Source: Doris montereyensis (lineage: Eukaryota; Mollusca; Gastropoda; Nudibranchia; Dorididae). Taken from it: a DNA stretch of 64,000 nucleotides. Under the pieces are notes generated by a model. It saw only the letters and a list, made by a program, of their open reading frames with translations, searched no databases and was not told the origin of the DNA. Numbering within the stretch: the stretch's first letter is position 1; each line of letters opens with the position of its first letter. The DNA lies in assembly GCA_037039925.1 (NCBI GenBank), contig JAXRKP010000791.1:56001-120000 (forward strand). The letters run 5' to 3'. The translations under genes and the position numbers were made by a program. This document shows, piece after piece, positions 38,712-53,300 of the stretch.

Positions 38712-40136
38712 TTTGGTCGGTTGCTTGTTGTTAAGCCCTACACAACTACACTACAAGTTATTGACAAAAAATCGAGGGTGAGACCGGTTATATGAAAACT
38801 TTAACTGAAATTAGCGAGTGAGAAGAGAATAATATGCAAAGATTGTGGTATGGTTGAAATCTGCGTGTTTTTTATATAAACATTTCCCCTCCTTTCACAG
38901 GCCTACTTAACTCGCAATAAGTTAGATTTAGATTTAGATTAATTTGATTCGTTGGGAGAAAGTGCAACTTGAACATTACACATCGACGTTTCAAGAAGCT
39001 AAGCAAAATAATATTATTGCACTTTATAAGACATTGGGTTCAAGCTATCGATGATGAATTGTGGTACTTGAAACTTAATGTCCAAAATTTGGGTGGTGTA
39101 AATTAATGTATGTTTAATGTACTAATAAAGTAAAAAATCACGAGTTGCACTTATATATTATATAGTCAGGATTTGGGTGTCATATGCATAACTAAAGGTT
39201 GACCAATACATGTACATGTACTATATAGCCAGTGGTGAAAAATGTAAATGAAATTTTTGCGCACGATGATTTGTGTAGCTCTCTATATTTGAGAAATCCA
39301 AGTGATGTAAGCTCCTCGTTAGATGTTTAAAATATGCAATACGCACTGTACCCATAAACTACTGAGGAGAGTGAGTCAAGACGACACAGTAAAACTTAAA
39401 GGAGAAAAGATTTTAGTCAAGAGCAAAAAAGTTCATAGCACCCCTCTTGAAAACAACTCACCCCCCCCCCCGGTCCCTTTTATCTAAATAAGAGCCCCAA
39501 AACAAATGATTAAACTCACAATTTCCTTTCGAAAGTATAGCAAATTGAGGCCGGTGGGTTTTGAATATCATTTCTAAGAGAATGAAGACAGAAAATAAGG
39601 TTGCAGTATAAACGATACATTTAAAAAGAAAAATCACACAATACATCAAATGTTGAAATATCATATCATTAAAGGATCAACAAAAAAGACATAACTTATT
39701 ATGCTATAGACAAAATAGAACAATGTTCACCTACAGAAAAAAGATGGAGAAGTAAATTGAAAAAGAAAAGAGAATGAGGAGGATGAAGGGGGAAAGTGGA
39801 GAAGAAACAGAAGGAAGAGAAGGAAAAGAAGAAAAACAATGAAGAGAAGAAGAAGACGAAGACAAAGAAGAAAACTGAATGGTTTCGAAACAGAAATCTT
39901 TTCCCTGATTCAATTTCGTTTTAAGACCAGTCGTTCTCCATTTTGTTTTGTGAAAAAGAGATTAGATTTATTTTTTAATGCTACACAGTAAACACAAAAG
40001 CGTTTCCGCAATCAAAACCGAAAGTAGGATTTCTGCGCGTGGATTTTATGGAAAACATCACATTTTATCATAATATTATTATTGTACAGTAATCTTTCAT
40101 CTTATATCAAATGTATTTTTTAGGTTGTAGCTTAGG
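38712..40136. promoter_or_regulatory. Shared upstream region of divergent TTC39 and OGFOD1
   Basis: The two start codons are head to head, 1.4 kb apart, with no other gene between. The region includes a strongly purine-rich plus-strand tract (39736-39900, GAAGAGAAGAAGAAGACGAA type). I see no clear TATA box at a sensible distance. Transcription starts cannot be placed from the sequence. Confidence 0.45.
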
Positions 40137-43100
40137 ATGAATAAAAAAGAAAGCCTGTATCGAAAGTTTGGCAGCACTAGAGCCGCCTGCTGCTAAATCC
40201 TCAAAGCACGATATAGATGCAGCGACAGTAGTACCAGTAGCAGTTGGAGTAGGGCCAATCAATCCAAGCTCGTCTCTATCAAGCTTAGAAGTTGACAAGG
40301 AAGGTGGCAGCAGTAAAACAACAGCTCTCAATGGCAGCTCAAGCGATGATCAAATCACAGCGAATTCTAGTAATGATAATAATGACTCATGTAATAAAAC
40401 ATCGTCAATTGTGTCTCAGACTCAACCTACAGAATCAGTGGAATTAATTTTCAGTGATGGTGGGGAACGTGACAAACTCATAAGTTCTGCTTTTTTCAAT
40501 TCTGAAGTGTGCCATAAATTGCGTCAAGCATTTTTGTCATCATCTGATTGTTTTGATGGTAAGGAAATAAGAAATCTTTCGGTAATCCTACTGTTAAGCG
40601 GTGTAAAATAATGTGGGTGGAATTTGTACTTCATTTAAAGGTATCGACTTGCATCTAGATCTTATAGGGTGATACTCTCCTATACAGCCAAAATAATGTC
40701 TGAAAAGCTGATGCAATATACCAGATCTAGATAAGTCAGATGAATGGAGAAAATGTATCACAATTCCTAAAAAGGCTGAATGAATCTTCTCCCACACTCA
40801 CCCGCCACATTACGCCGCTTAACTGTAGGATAGATAGGCCCTATCCCATATAATATATGCATTTCTTTTCATTTTACTCTTTGTCTAGATATTTCATTGT
40901 ACCGTCAGTGCAGCTCAAATTATATGTCAACGAGGAGGACTTTTTACCCCCTGTTTTAAGGCATCTACGAGGAACTATTAACTTTTGTATCGACTGAAGA
41001 TCTAAGCTGCCGATTTGGAATGTATGGGGTAATCATGTCAGATAGGTAGATGGGGGCATTATAACGTATCATGTGTATGCATTTGTGACAGAGTCATCAG
41101 TTTATAAAGATTTTTGATTTTTTTCTACGGAGAGCCAATGAAGGGTGTGGAGGAGGGATGTAGCATGAACTGTTTTCTTTTCTTAAGAACTATTCTTGCG
41201 GTAATGTTTTGGGCAATTTGAGATTTTGACAACTTTCATTGTGTTACTCCAAACAATAGCGAATTGCAGTAATCAATTTTGTACAAAATTAAGAGAATTT
41301 ATAATTACGATGGCGTCTAATAGTGTTAATATTATGCATCGAAATTAATTTTACGTAATAGTTGATTTACAGTACTTGACATTGAGAAGTCACAATAAAA
41401 ACAAATATCCCAAGGTTTCTTGTTCTGAAAACTTAATGTTGGTGTTAAAAATACTGATTTCAGATTTATTGTTCTTGGAATTTAGCCGGGGAGACTCTAC
41501 TAGGGAAGTTGTTCAGAAATCAAGTACATCACAAATAGCAAGGCATCCTTGTATTTTAGACATTTCTGTGTGTGGAAATTTTTGAAGCCTGAATTTCCAC
41601 CAATGGAAATTGAGGAACACAAGTCTGCCTTAAAGATGAAGTCAGATGTTATCAACATTATGGTCCAGAGGAGATATATATATATGTTGGGTTTTTTTAA
41701 TTGTCAAAAGGCCTCTTTTGCATGCGAGAGAAAAAAATGTCACTGTACTATAGTAGAAACAGTCTAAAAACACACCCTTTAGGAGATTGAAAGATAATGC
41801 TGGTAAACAAACAGAATTTTATAGCCAATGGCCATCCATGTCTACCTGACAAACAAGGAACAAATCAATAAAAGTTTCCTCATTCACCATCACCTCATTA
41901 GTTGGACACATCGTTGATTTGGTTCACAGCAATTAACCTTAATTGTTTTTGTAACGTACATTAATCAATGATGACTTTTTTGTTTTGCCTTCACAAAACA
42001 TTGTGCATCATCACACCGCACTGCTGACAGGTAGGATAAAATTCACTTTTAATGGCTTGCGTTAGACAGTGACAATTGTTTACTTGGCGCAGGGGAAGAA
42101 ATTGGCACCTTGCCCTCTAGTAGGTAGAATTTGTTACCAGCACCTATTTATTACTCTTACATCTGAAAGGGGTGGTTTGATCATCTACATAATATCTGGT
42201 TTAATTAAAGTGCCTTCATATTTGAAATCATATGGGGGGGGGGGGGGGAGGCTGTCTCAACAACTTTGACAAGCTAGGTGTCTGCTAAAAATCATGTCAG
42301 CCGGTCCAGGCCTGTTGTTCAGGCGCCAAATTTTATTTATATTTATAGAAAAATTCTGTTTGCTGACATAGCGCTGGTAGGCGGACCATGTAATTAGGCA
42401 ACAAGTTCTTAGACCAATACTACTGTATTGATCACATGCACCCAAGGTCTGACTGAAGCTAAACAATTTGAAAAAAGAGAAAAATATAAAATATGCTGCA
42501 GTATGTTTGATCTTCACACATTTGTAACCCTTCTTCTTGGTTTAGATTCAAGCGGACTGAGATTGACATGCCATCCTTTTAAACACTGCATCATACCACA
42601 GTTTATTAGCGATGATGTTTTTGTAAAGCAGCTTGAAGAAGAACTAAAGATCAGCCTTTGCAAGACAAGAATAATGACCTTTACAAGTTTTCTCAGGTTC
42701 TCGTTTTCTTTCTTTTTTATTTCTTTTGTTCGCTCTTTCTTTCTCTTTTATTCTCTCTTTCCCTCTTTCTTTCTGTTTTTTTCTTTATTTATTTCTTATC
42801 ATTTAAAAAAAAAACTTGTTTTGAAGAGCAAACAATTCATCCGCGAAGAGATTGGAAAAAGGCTCAATATTCAGATGCAATCTGTTCTTTTTAAGAAAAT
42901 TACTGAAACGCATTTAGTTGATTTAGTTGAATTTTATGTCTTCCTCATATATTTATAAAGTGAATGAATACTTGTAGTTTATAATTTTTATAAATGTGTG
43001 TTAATATTATATAGGAAATTGTTTTAATGTTTATAATTATGGTTTTCTTTTAACTTGTACTATCTATTTAATTTGATGGCATTGTTATGATGATGAATCT

Positions 43101-46100
43101 CTCAATTTTTTTTATTGTAGGTCACTAAATTTTGCACTTTTTTATTCCTTTGAGGACGATTATCCTAAAGTGATATGTTCCCAGGGTGGATGATGAAACT
43201 TTTGTCTTTCATGGGTTTTTTTTTGTTTTGTCACTTGTTCTCTCGTTTGAAGTTTTCACTTGTATTTAAATAGTGTTTTGTTGAAACGTGTATTTATTAT
43301 GTCCTTATCGTTTTGGTTTTTTGTATATATAATATATAAAAAAAATTCTTCTTCAGAGCTCAGACCTGAAATATTGCAAATCAAGCACTATATCTCGCTT
43401 CAGGTAAAGGTTTAGATCTTTTAATAATTTTTTAAAAATTTGGGGGGGTGGTGGGTAGCAATGTGGAACTACAAATTTTGAGTCTTATATATGAGGTAAA
43501 AAAGACCTTTACTTAATTTTCAAATGGTTTTAGGACCTGAGATTTGTTTTATCGTCATCAATTTGTATATATGCCATGGTCAGTACAATGTTCATTGTGT
43601 AAAAGCACATTGCATAAAGGCACACTCTGCATAAACACACACCTACATCTACTGACCAAAATTTTACTTCACAATAACGGTGTGTAAAGACACAGATGAC
43701 ATGCATTTTAAGACAGGCTTTTTCTCTGTTATGCAATTTCATATATATTCATTATAGTATTTATAGGCTTCAAAATGGGTCTTTTGTTACGTAGTCGAGG
43801 ATATTTTTGTCAGAAGTAACAACAGAATACATGGTATGAGAAGAGATGACACGCTGGAGCGAACAATATTCATACTAAGGCAAATGTGTCAATTTGTTTC
43901 TTCTTCTGTCATGTCTAGCTGCGTTGTTCATTCGAGCACTACTAAGACGAAGGTGTCGGACAGTCTTATGGCATGTTTAGCCTATGTTCTCTATCCTGCT
44001 TGTGGTCTCTGATTTCTCAACAATAAATGACTAGCTATCCAAACTTTATTCTGAAGATCACAAATGTATCGATTTTAAATCCGAAACACATCTCATTAAT
44101 CTCAATAGACTGCGATATTATTGACAGCAAAGGGAAAATACAAGAGATGAAAATAAATAGACTAGGACAGATGACTCAACGTGGCTTAGACTTTAGAGAG
44201 AGTAAGGATTTGAGGGTGGGCTTAGTGTTCAAAGCCATCTGTGATTGGCTCTTGAATCTCATCAATTGCACGTGTAGGTGGTTGGTGATTATCATAGTGA
44301 AAATTTTAAAAATTGAATGCACCTTTTACTTGTATACCTGCATACATGAGTTATCTCCAATTGAGGTTCCATAAACACATGGTATGCATAAAAACACATA
44401 TATTTCTTCAGCAACTATTGTATATTGTTTTATTTTATGAAGATATCACATTATCTTCCTTAATCATTAAACAGTCTGATTAAAGGGGAAATTTATGTTT
44501 AAGAGATGAGATAGATTATCTGTACAGAATGTGGAGTTAGCTACTTGTGCCATTTTCAAAACTTATAAAGAGAAAGGAGCCTAGATTTGAAGATGGAAGT
44601 TTTACCTTATTTTCCTTGTTACTTTTATTCACAATGGTATTTCAATTTATGAATGAGTTTGCTTCAAAATTTGTCCTTATTTTAATCATACAGTCTCACT
44701 CAATGCTTTGCATTCAAGAGTTTCTCCAAACATCATATTGTAGTTCGTATGCAATTTTGTTTCCTGTCAGTAGGAACTTAAATTGAAAAATTATGAAGAA
44801 ATGTTCGAGAATTTTTATTAATGAGTTAATTATTTGAAGTATCTAAAGATTGTTCTCACTTTCACTTTTTTTATTTATATTCAGACTTCTCTGCAACTCC
44901 ATGCAAGCTTTTCTTACTTCTGCAACAGATATTCCTTTAGATTCAAAAATTGACACATTTTGTTCCCATTACAAGTACACTGGTATGTTATTTTTACTGT
45001 TTTCCTTGTAGTCACAATCAGAAACGTTTTTTTTGTGTGTATATAATAACATTGTAATCATGTTTGAAACAGTAAATAACAAAACCAAGATCTGAAAATG
45101 AAGGACAAAAAAGCTTTCTTTGAATCATATACTGTACATGTAGAATGAAAATTGTCATTATTCCAAGTTAGATATAGGCCTATTCTTCTTTCAAAGTTGA
45201 TGTCAATGCAAAGTTGATGTCAATAAACTGCTGTCTTGTGATAGTCCTTTTTAAGAACAATTTCTGCATAGACTATCAGTAAGTATTCAAATAATTGATA
45301 TTTGCTTATTTGTTCCAGTATTATTAGTGGACTAGTACCAGACAGTCAGACTTGAGGTTATAAGTTCAAATCCTAGTTTTGCTAGGCTTCTCTGTGTGCC
45401 TTTGGTTTTTGGCCTTTGGGTTACATTGAATTTAAAGTCAAGCCAGATGTCCTGAGATAGAAATAAGGATGGTATTATTTTTGCCTGCATTTCTGCATAG
45501 GTGCAAGCTCATTGCCTAAACATCATTTGTACTTCCCTTTTGAATACCTGTGGCACTGTAGACAGGCAATGTAAAATTGAGCCACCTTTTTGGCACATTA
45601 TACACACCTTTTTTTTCAATGTCGTTCTGTCTCTAGACAGGAAGTAAAATTCCTTCAAGGCTATTGTGGCCTACAGAGCAGGAGCATATCCCGGTTTCTG
45701 TAGCATAAAGGCGGAACAGGTGGTGATAATCACCTCATGGACAGGACGCTAGTCTGGCGCAAGTTTCACTCCCAAGCTAGTGTTTTTACCCATTTGCACC
45801 TTGGTTGAGTGTGGGAAAATGCATGGTCAGTGTCTTTCCCATGGAATACAACGTCAGACCTAGCTTTGCTAGGACTCAAACCTGGGATCTCATGATCCCT
45901 AGTCTGACAGCTTAGCCCCTCTGTCACCGACACCACTTGATTTATTAGAATATACATGTAAAAAAAATCCCGGAGCAAAATTATGAGGTCTAAGCATTGC
46001 AAAAAGTCATGAATTGGAAATGTAGCTGTGCCAGTTTTCAAATCAGTGTCCTTGAACTTTTTGTTTTTGTTAACTTGTAACAACACTCTTTATTTAAGAT

Positions 46101-49100
46101 GCCAAGCTTTGTAAGTTTTATCAAATTTGTTTTACTATGGTCATTAATGCATGCACATGTAGATTAATGTTTAAATTTACTAGGGTTTTTTTCATAGATG
46201 ACCACCTATCTTCCCTTGGTCTTACTTTTTTTTAACTCTTTCTTTTTTAGTTAGAATTTTGTTGCTGTTGATTATTGGAGAAAAATATATACTTCAGCTT
46301 TTATAAAAGCTTTAAAGTAAGGGTTCTTTAATTTAAATTGTACATGCATTATTAATCAGACATGATTATTTCTTCCTTTAGATGTGCTCTTGTGCCATGA
46401 TGACGAACTTGAGGAAAGAAGGATTGCTTTTATTTACTACTTGGTGCCTGAATCATGGACAATTTCTGATGGAGGGTCATTGGACCTGTTTAATACAGAT
46501 GGTAATTTGAAGAAAAGGGATGAGCATGCATTGTTCAAATTATTTGTCCCATGTTCATTATGTGTTCAAACTTTTGATGATAAGTTCAGTTTATTTCAAG
46601 CTTAATCCTGATAAAGGGAACAAAAATGTTCTTATGAAGTTCTGAATCTTGTTTTATTTCGTTTTATTTTTTCAACTTTTAAACGCTATTGGTAAGTTGT
46701 TCTTTTAGATGGAAAAAATCTATTCTCACATATATCTACATTTGTATTTTTTATGGAAAAAACTGCCCAGTTTTACACATTTTTTTCAGTGTCTAAATTA
46801 TGACCTTTGGATGTTAACGTAATAATAGGCTACAGCAACAAATGTCTGTCTTCAGAAATCTTTCTGTCACTCATCTCTTGACTAATGAACATAGTATTAA
46901 ACTATAGTATTTTCCTATTACTTTTATAATGTATGAAATTTAGCGAATGTTCTATGATCCTGAACAGAGCTTGACCAGCCAAAAGACATTGTGAAGTCCA
47001 TTGTGCCCTTGAGAAACAGTTTTCTGTTCTTTGAGGTGTCATCAAAATCATTTCATCAGGTAAAATTTACCATTTAATCTTTTAATTTACCATAGGAAGT
47101 CAAATACAATATGTGAATCCTTTGCTCATCATTATTCTCAATAAAATAAAGAAAATGTAAAATGTTGTAAATATGAAAATTTACAATAACCTTTACACAG
47201 AGCTTATCCATCAATGTTGTTAGGCCTGAAGTTTGACATAGTCGCAATGTTTTATGAACTAGTACATATAATGCAGTGATTTGTGCACATCAAGATGTGG
47301 AGCCTTCCAATTGATGTATGCTCTCTTTATAGGTGGCTGAAATTCTAAGTGAAGAAAAAACTCGCTTATCAATCAGTGGCTGGTTCCATGGTCCTCCCCT
47401 GCTGAGACCTCCTCCTCATGTTGACCCAAAAGCACCAGCTGTTCCATTTGGGAGCATTGAAGTGAGTCAAACTGGTCCTGCTATAGACATTTTTTAAAGG
47501 AATATTTTCTTGTAAATTATAACTACCTTTGCTCTCTTTATTGTCATTATAGAGCTCACCTTATTGAGATTTTAAGATGTATACTCAGACAGTATGAGTT
47601 GCAAATAAAATCCAAAGTTTTGGGGTTAATTGGGGGCCCAATGGCTAATTGATGGAGTCATTAACCTATTTTTACAAGGACTCTGATGTGAAAGCTAGTA
47701 AGAGACAGAACACTTCATGAATAAATACCCAACTGTAGGCAGAGAAGGTTATTTTAGTATGATATGACTATAAAATATTGCAAGAGAAAGAGTGCGATAA
47801 TGGAAATTTTAGGACACACATTATGACAAGACAGAGAAAGACTGTAATATTGCACTAACCTGGATATCAGAAGGAAGAAGAAGAACATGGCGCTCTAGAG
47901 CAACATGGAGAAGGAAAGAATAAGGGCAGAATTGAAGACCTGGAATGAAACAAGGGTCGCATGAAGTAACAAAGGGGAGCGGAGATAATCTGTCAAGGCC
48001 TTATGTGCCACATTGCACGAAGCAGATAGATAAGATGAGATGCCTATCAAATGGCTCCACCATTTGCTTCACAAAACAATTGAGAATAAAGATTCGTTAA
48101 TGGAGTGGTCAGTGACCCTACCGTTGTGTAATGATGAGTGCCATCAAATTCATTCTTGGACTTTTTTTTGTTTGCTCTAACCATTTCTTGGTGGTTTGCT
48201 GCTTTCATCATCAGCTTATATCCTCATTGACAAAAAAGACCAAGGTGAACAAAATGTCCAGTGTTGTGGTTGTTATTGTTCCTATAAACGAAAATCAACA
48301 GGGACGTTGTCTGTCAAACACAAACAGGACTGAATAGAATAGAAAGTCATTGAATGTTAAGTTTTGGAGAAGTCAGTAATCTTATCAACAGCCTTGCATC
48401 TAGGCATTTTTTGCGTGCCAGATCCTTTATACCCTACTTTTCAAACATCCCAGAAAAATAATAACATCTTTTCCCATACATGAAATCCTGTGCAGTATCT
48501 TGTATGATGCTTATGTCATAAAAAGTGTGGGGATAGATTTCAGAGAGAAGTGTTTTTGACATCAAGAACTACTGGACTAGCTTTTAAGATTGAGGTCCTC
48601 ATGTACTTTCAACTTATGACTTAATCTTTTCCTACAGAGACAGATAGAAATATGAATTCTCTTTAAATCATACCCAAACTAAACGGAATTGAGAGTTAGT
48701 TCATGAGGAAAGGAAAGAAGAAGAAAAACCCACTTCATTCTAAACATTCTTTTTTTCATTTTTGCTATTATTTTGTAACAAGAAAATGGCTAGTGGCAGT
48801 GCATTTGTGGTCTGGCCAGAGAAAGTATAGATGGAGAAACTTATTGCCTAATTCTGAAGCAGAAGCATTGCATAGAGTGTAACAATTCAAAGTGAAGCAA
48901 TGGCTGTGAGTGTTGCAACATTAGAAGGATTGGGTCACACAATGCAGGAAATCTCATTTTACACAGATTTGTAATTACCATTTGTTTAAAATTGCTGTTT
49001 GTGTTAATTATCAAGAGAGAGAAAAATTGGGATTGGGGGGGGGGGGGGTTGAGACTTGATCTCTTTGTATGTTATCCCAATAATAGAAAAGATGTTTTCC

Positions 49101-50245
49101 TTAAATTAAGTGTTTGGAGAAATTTCAGGTAGTTTGACTTTATCAAATTATTCATGTTCTTCTATTGTCACCTGGGTATTCCTTATTATTTAATTCTTTC
49201 AACCAGGAGGCCATATTCTACTCATGGTTCAACCCTCTCTATCTGGCTCCAGATGTCCAGACGGACATCAGAAAACGCTTTGAAGAAGATTCAGAAATAG
49301 AGTTGACAAATTTTTTGAAGGTTTGTTTCATTACATTACTTAAAAGAAGAAAGAAAAATTTTAGTGAGAAAGATGTGTTCTTCCAAGAAAACAGGCACAT
49401 GATTGATACATTAGCATTGATGAGAACAAAATATACAGAACATAAATAAATATAATAATGGTAATAAATATATAAAAGTATGATTTCTGTACAGTTACTC
49501 AGCAACACACACATATATATATTGTATACACATAAATACATGTTTTGTTCCCATGGATATGATTTCGGAATAGGTAACATGCATTTTACCTTTTCAGTAT
49601 CTATTTTCAACTTTTTACATACATTCAGGAAGAAAAGTATGATGAGTTGATGAAAGCCTTACAAATTGGAAACATCAACTGGAAGCCGAATGGACCTGCA
49701 AATAAGAGGTTTGTACCCTTGCTGCTGATCCAAAGAAAACTGTGTTCCATTTCTTTTTTCTTATTGTTTTTCTTCTTTGCCTTGCCTTTTGTCATCTTCT
49801 TGTTCTTTCTTTTCTTGTCGTGGTGTTCATACTTTTGTTTTGTTCTTTTTCTTGTTCTTCTTTAAAATTCTCTCTGTCTCTCTCTTTCCCTATTTCTCTG
49901 TCTCTCTTTTTCTGTCTCCCTGTCTTTCTCTCTCTCTTATTTTTTTTTATAGTATTTTTTTTCACTCTCTCTTTCTTTCCTTCTTTATCATTTCTCATTC
50001 TACCTTTTGGTGTATGGGTTGAGATGCCCGAGATGATCTTTCTCCAGGATGCCCTGTCCTGGCATTTTCTATTTCCTTCCAAGAAAGTTAAATTTCTATG
50101 CTGTAATGCCTCTTTCTCTCTCGGTCTGTCTATTTGTATGCCTGTCTCCGTCTTCTATTTCTTTGTAACTTTCTATCCTCCTCCTTCCTCCCTCCTCCCT
50201 TCCTCCCTCCTTCCCTCTGTCTCTCTGTCTCTGCCTCTGTCTCTG

Positions 50246-50338
<93 letters not shown>

Positions 50339-53300
50339 GGCGGTTTGGCAGGTACTACTGGTAGGTCCTTCTTCTTTCCTTTCCTTCTTTCCTTATCTTT
50401 CATGTTACTGTTCCTCTTAATCCCACCTGAGATCAATGCATATGGTGAACGGAGTAATTTTCAATGAAATGAAACAAACTCTCTTTTCTCTTTTTTCTCT
50501 CTCTCTCTCTTTTAAATATTATCTGCACATATTGTTTGTATTCCTGCCTGTTGTATCTTGTTTCTCTATGTTCATTTCTGTGTATTAAAATAATAATTTC
50601 AAGAAATACTTTAAAGTTTGACCTGTCTGTAATACACTTAAACATCCTTAGTGTTCCTCACTGTTTTATTCATTAGAGCCTCGCTTTATTCTTGATTTGT
50701 CTTTTGTTCACAGCAACTATTTTAGCACCAACGAACAGAATTGCCTTCTCTTGTATCAGAATATCTGCGCGTCATTCATTCGGATGCTCTTTTCTGGTGC
50801 TATCAAATTTAACAGGACTTAAACTACATCCTTTGGCTCCAGCCAGTGAAGATGAAGACTCCATCACTGGAAGTCAGGCAGCAGAAAGCACCTCAAATGG
50901 AGGAGGTAATGCGTCAGAACTTTTTTTTAGCTTTAATTGTTTTCTTTTCTTGTTCGTTTAAAAGTTATGGAGATTATACTTTCTCTTTATTTTTTCTGCA
51001 ATTTCATTAAAAATAATAATAATAATAATAATTTCATTTATATAGCGCATTTTGTTGGAACCTCAAGACGCTTTACAATTGTCGTTTCCACTCTCACTCT
51101 CACATGTACACTGGTCAACATTCATTAAAATTATAAACATTTAACAAGCATTATTGGGCATTTTTACAATGAGCAATTATATTATAAAAAGAAAATATGT
51201 AAAGGGAATAATTCTCTCAAGTTTAATGTGATACATTTTATTTTAGGGCCGGGGTTATAAGCATTACTTTGATGCTGTCTTATGTCTCTTTCAACATGAA
51301 TCAGTTTTTGTGTATTTTTATAGATGCCCCTGTTATTCACTGTCATGAAAACAAAAGATGTAGTTTGTTATTTTTTCCACGTAAGAGATTAATCAAAGGA
51401 ATTTACTTTTTTTGTACTAACACCACTGATTACTCTGAAAATGTGTTTTGCTATTATTGTATTATATTTCATGAGAATGAGAAAAAGAAAAGGCAAATTA
51501 GAGAAAACCATAGAAATATGTTTCTTTATAATATTAATCCCTATAAGATGTATCAAAATCTAACCACATGCTGGTTTCTACCAAGAAAGAAACATAAAAT
51601 TACATACAGGTAGAATATGCCTAAATTATTTACAGAATGTGAATATGATGTTCCATGTTTTGTGATTTTGATCTAGTTCTTTGTGTTTTGTTGTCCATCA
51701 GTGAGGAATCCCAGATGCAGGAGTGAGATACGAAAATGGGAATATGGATGCTACACACTTGCTCGCGATACAGATTCTGAAAATTTTGAGTTTGCTCTCG
51801 ACACAATGCTTTACCTTGGTTGTGAGAAGGGTGAGTGAATCCTTTTTAGGACTGAAACTGTTTTATTAATAGTTTTGTTTTTGTTTTATATTACTATAGA
51901 GTTATTAATGACAGTATTTTACAAATTGCTGAAGTTTTTGTTTTCATTAAGAAGATATATACTGCTTTGTTTTGTAATTGCTAAAGCAACAATTATGTTA
52001 TTGTTTTGTTGATCTAATTTATCCCTTTCACATGTAGCCTACATGTATATTCAAAATGTAGTATTGTGTGCTTGCACATCGAAGGGAAACATTTTAACTT
52101 TTGCTTTCGTAACAGAATGGTCTTTTGAAAATGGAGGCTACACTTCCTACATTGCCAAAGAGGAAGATGAAGAAGTAAGTAGGAATATTGTCTTTTTCAT
52201 CATCTGTCTAAGTTAATTGTAATATATATATTTATTACCCAATAGTGAAAATGTTGACTGTTTATATAATAATTTATATATATATATACATATGATACAT
52301 ATATATGAATATTATTTTTTTAGGTCTTATTCTTTTTTGTTGTTTTTGATCTTTTTTGTCTTTACTGGCGGTTATTTTTTTATGTTCTTTCTCTTATTTG
52401 TAGATTTTGTTGAGTGTGTAGAACTTGATTCTACTGTCAACAAAATGAAAGAACAAAGTCTTATTTTAAACCATGGGGATGAGGAGATGAGGTTATTTAA
52501 ATTTCTGCTTGGGCTTGAGGGAAATATTTCCCTACGGTCAAAGAAAAAATCCAGAAAACTGCTCACACAGTAGAGGATAGTTGTACACTCGAAAATTCTT
52601 TATCTGAAATTCGTGGGACTAAAGATTTTTTTTCGGATTAAGCATGCAGTGTCCATGATAGAGATGATAGCATTAAATGCTGTGTAATGTCTATGCCAAC
52701 ACAGCATGCATTGGAAACAATACATATGCTATGCATCTGTGCACACGCTAACATTACACACACACACACACACACACTAATCTAAAGTGTCTAGGCACTT
52801 ATAGCATGTTATGCTCTTCTACTCTAGTATACTTGTAGTAACATTATACTATACATTCAGAAGAACGCCTAGGGGTAGTCTAGAGTTGTAAGGTTGCTTT
52901 GTCTTTTTTAGTAAGATCTAGGTTTGGGTTATACTATATCACAACAACAGAACAGGGCCGTCTGGAGAATTATAAATTGTTTCACACTAGAGGTTGATGT
53001 CAGATTAAACTAAGGTAAAGCCTTGGATTACATTGAGAAATTTATGGAAAAAAATCAAGACTTGGCAAATCTTTCCAATAAAACGTTTTCGAACGTATAG
53101 GGAAAATCATTTTCAAATTTGAAAGACAGGAAAATGTAGATTCTATATGTCAGCTGTTTGATATGCATGTGATAATGAGGATAAAAGTAATAAAGCCTCA
53201 GTTTGCAATAATTAGGCTTTTCCAACAGATTTTTAATTCACTATGACTGGAGGAAAATAAATGAAAATGATCCATAGTCTACGACAGCTCTGAGTGCATT

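Noticed and set aside
44027..44374. 115-codon plus-strand frame in OGFOD1 intron 3
   Set aside because: It lies wholly in transposable element M2 and recurs in broken form at 54273-54470; not an OGFOD1 exon.
49742..50467. 241-codon plus-strand frame
   Set aside because: It is a T/C-rich intron and (CT)n tract plus repeat R3; hydrophobic/serine composition is an artefact.
51325..51613. Possible extra OGFOD1 exon after the AG at 51323-51324
   Set aside because: Exon 10 (ending 50905) joins exon 11 (51702) in phase; the frame here resembles nothing in the family and has no convincing donor.
52292..52573. 93-codon plus-strand frame in OGFOD1 intron 12
   Set aside because: Does not match OGFOD1, and exons 12 and 13 join without it; low-complexity Phe-rich start.
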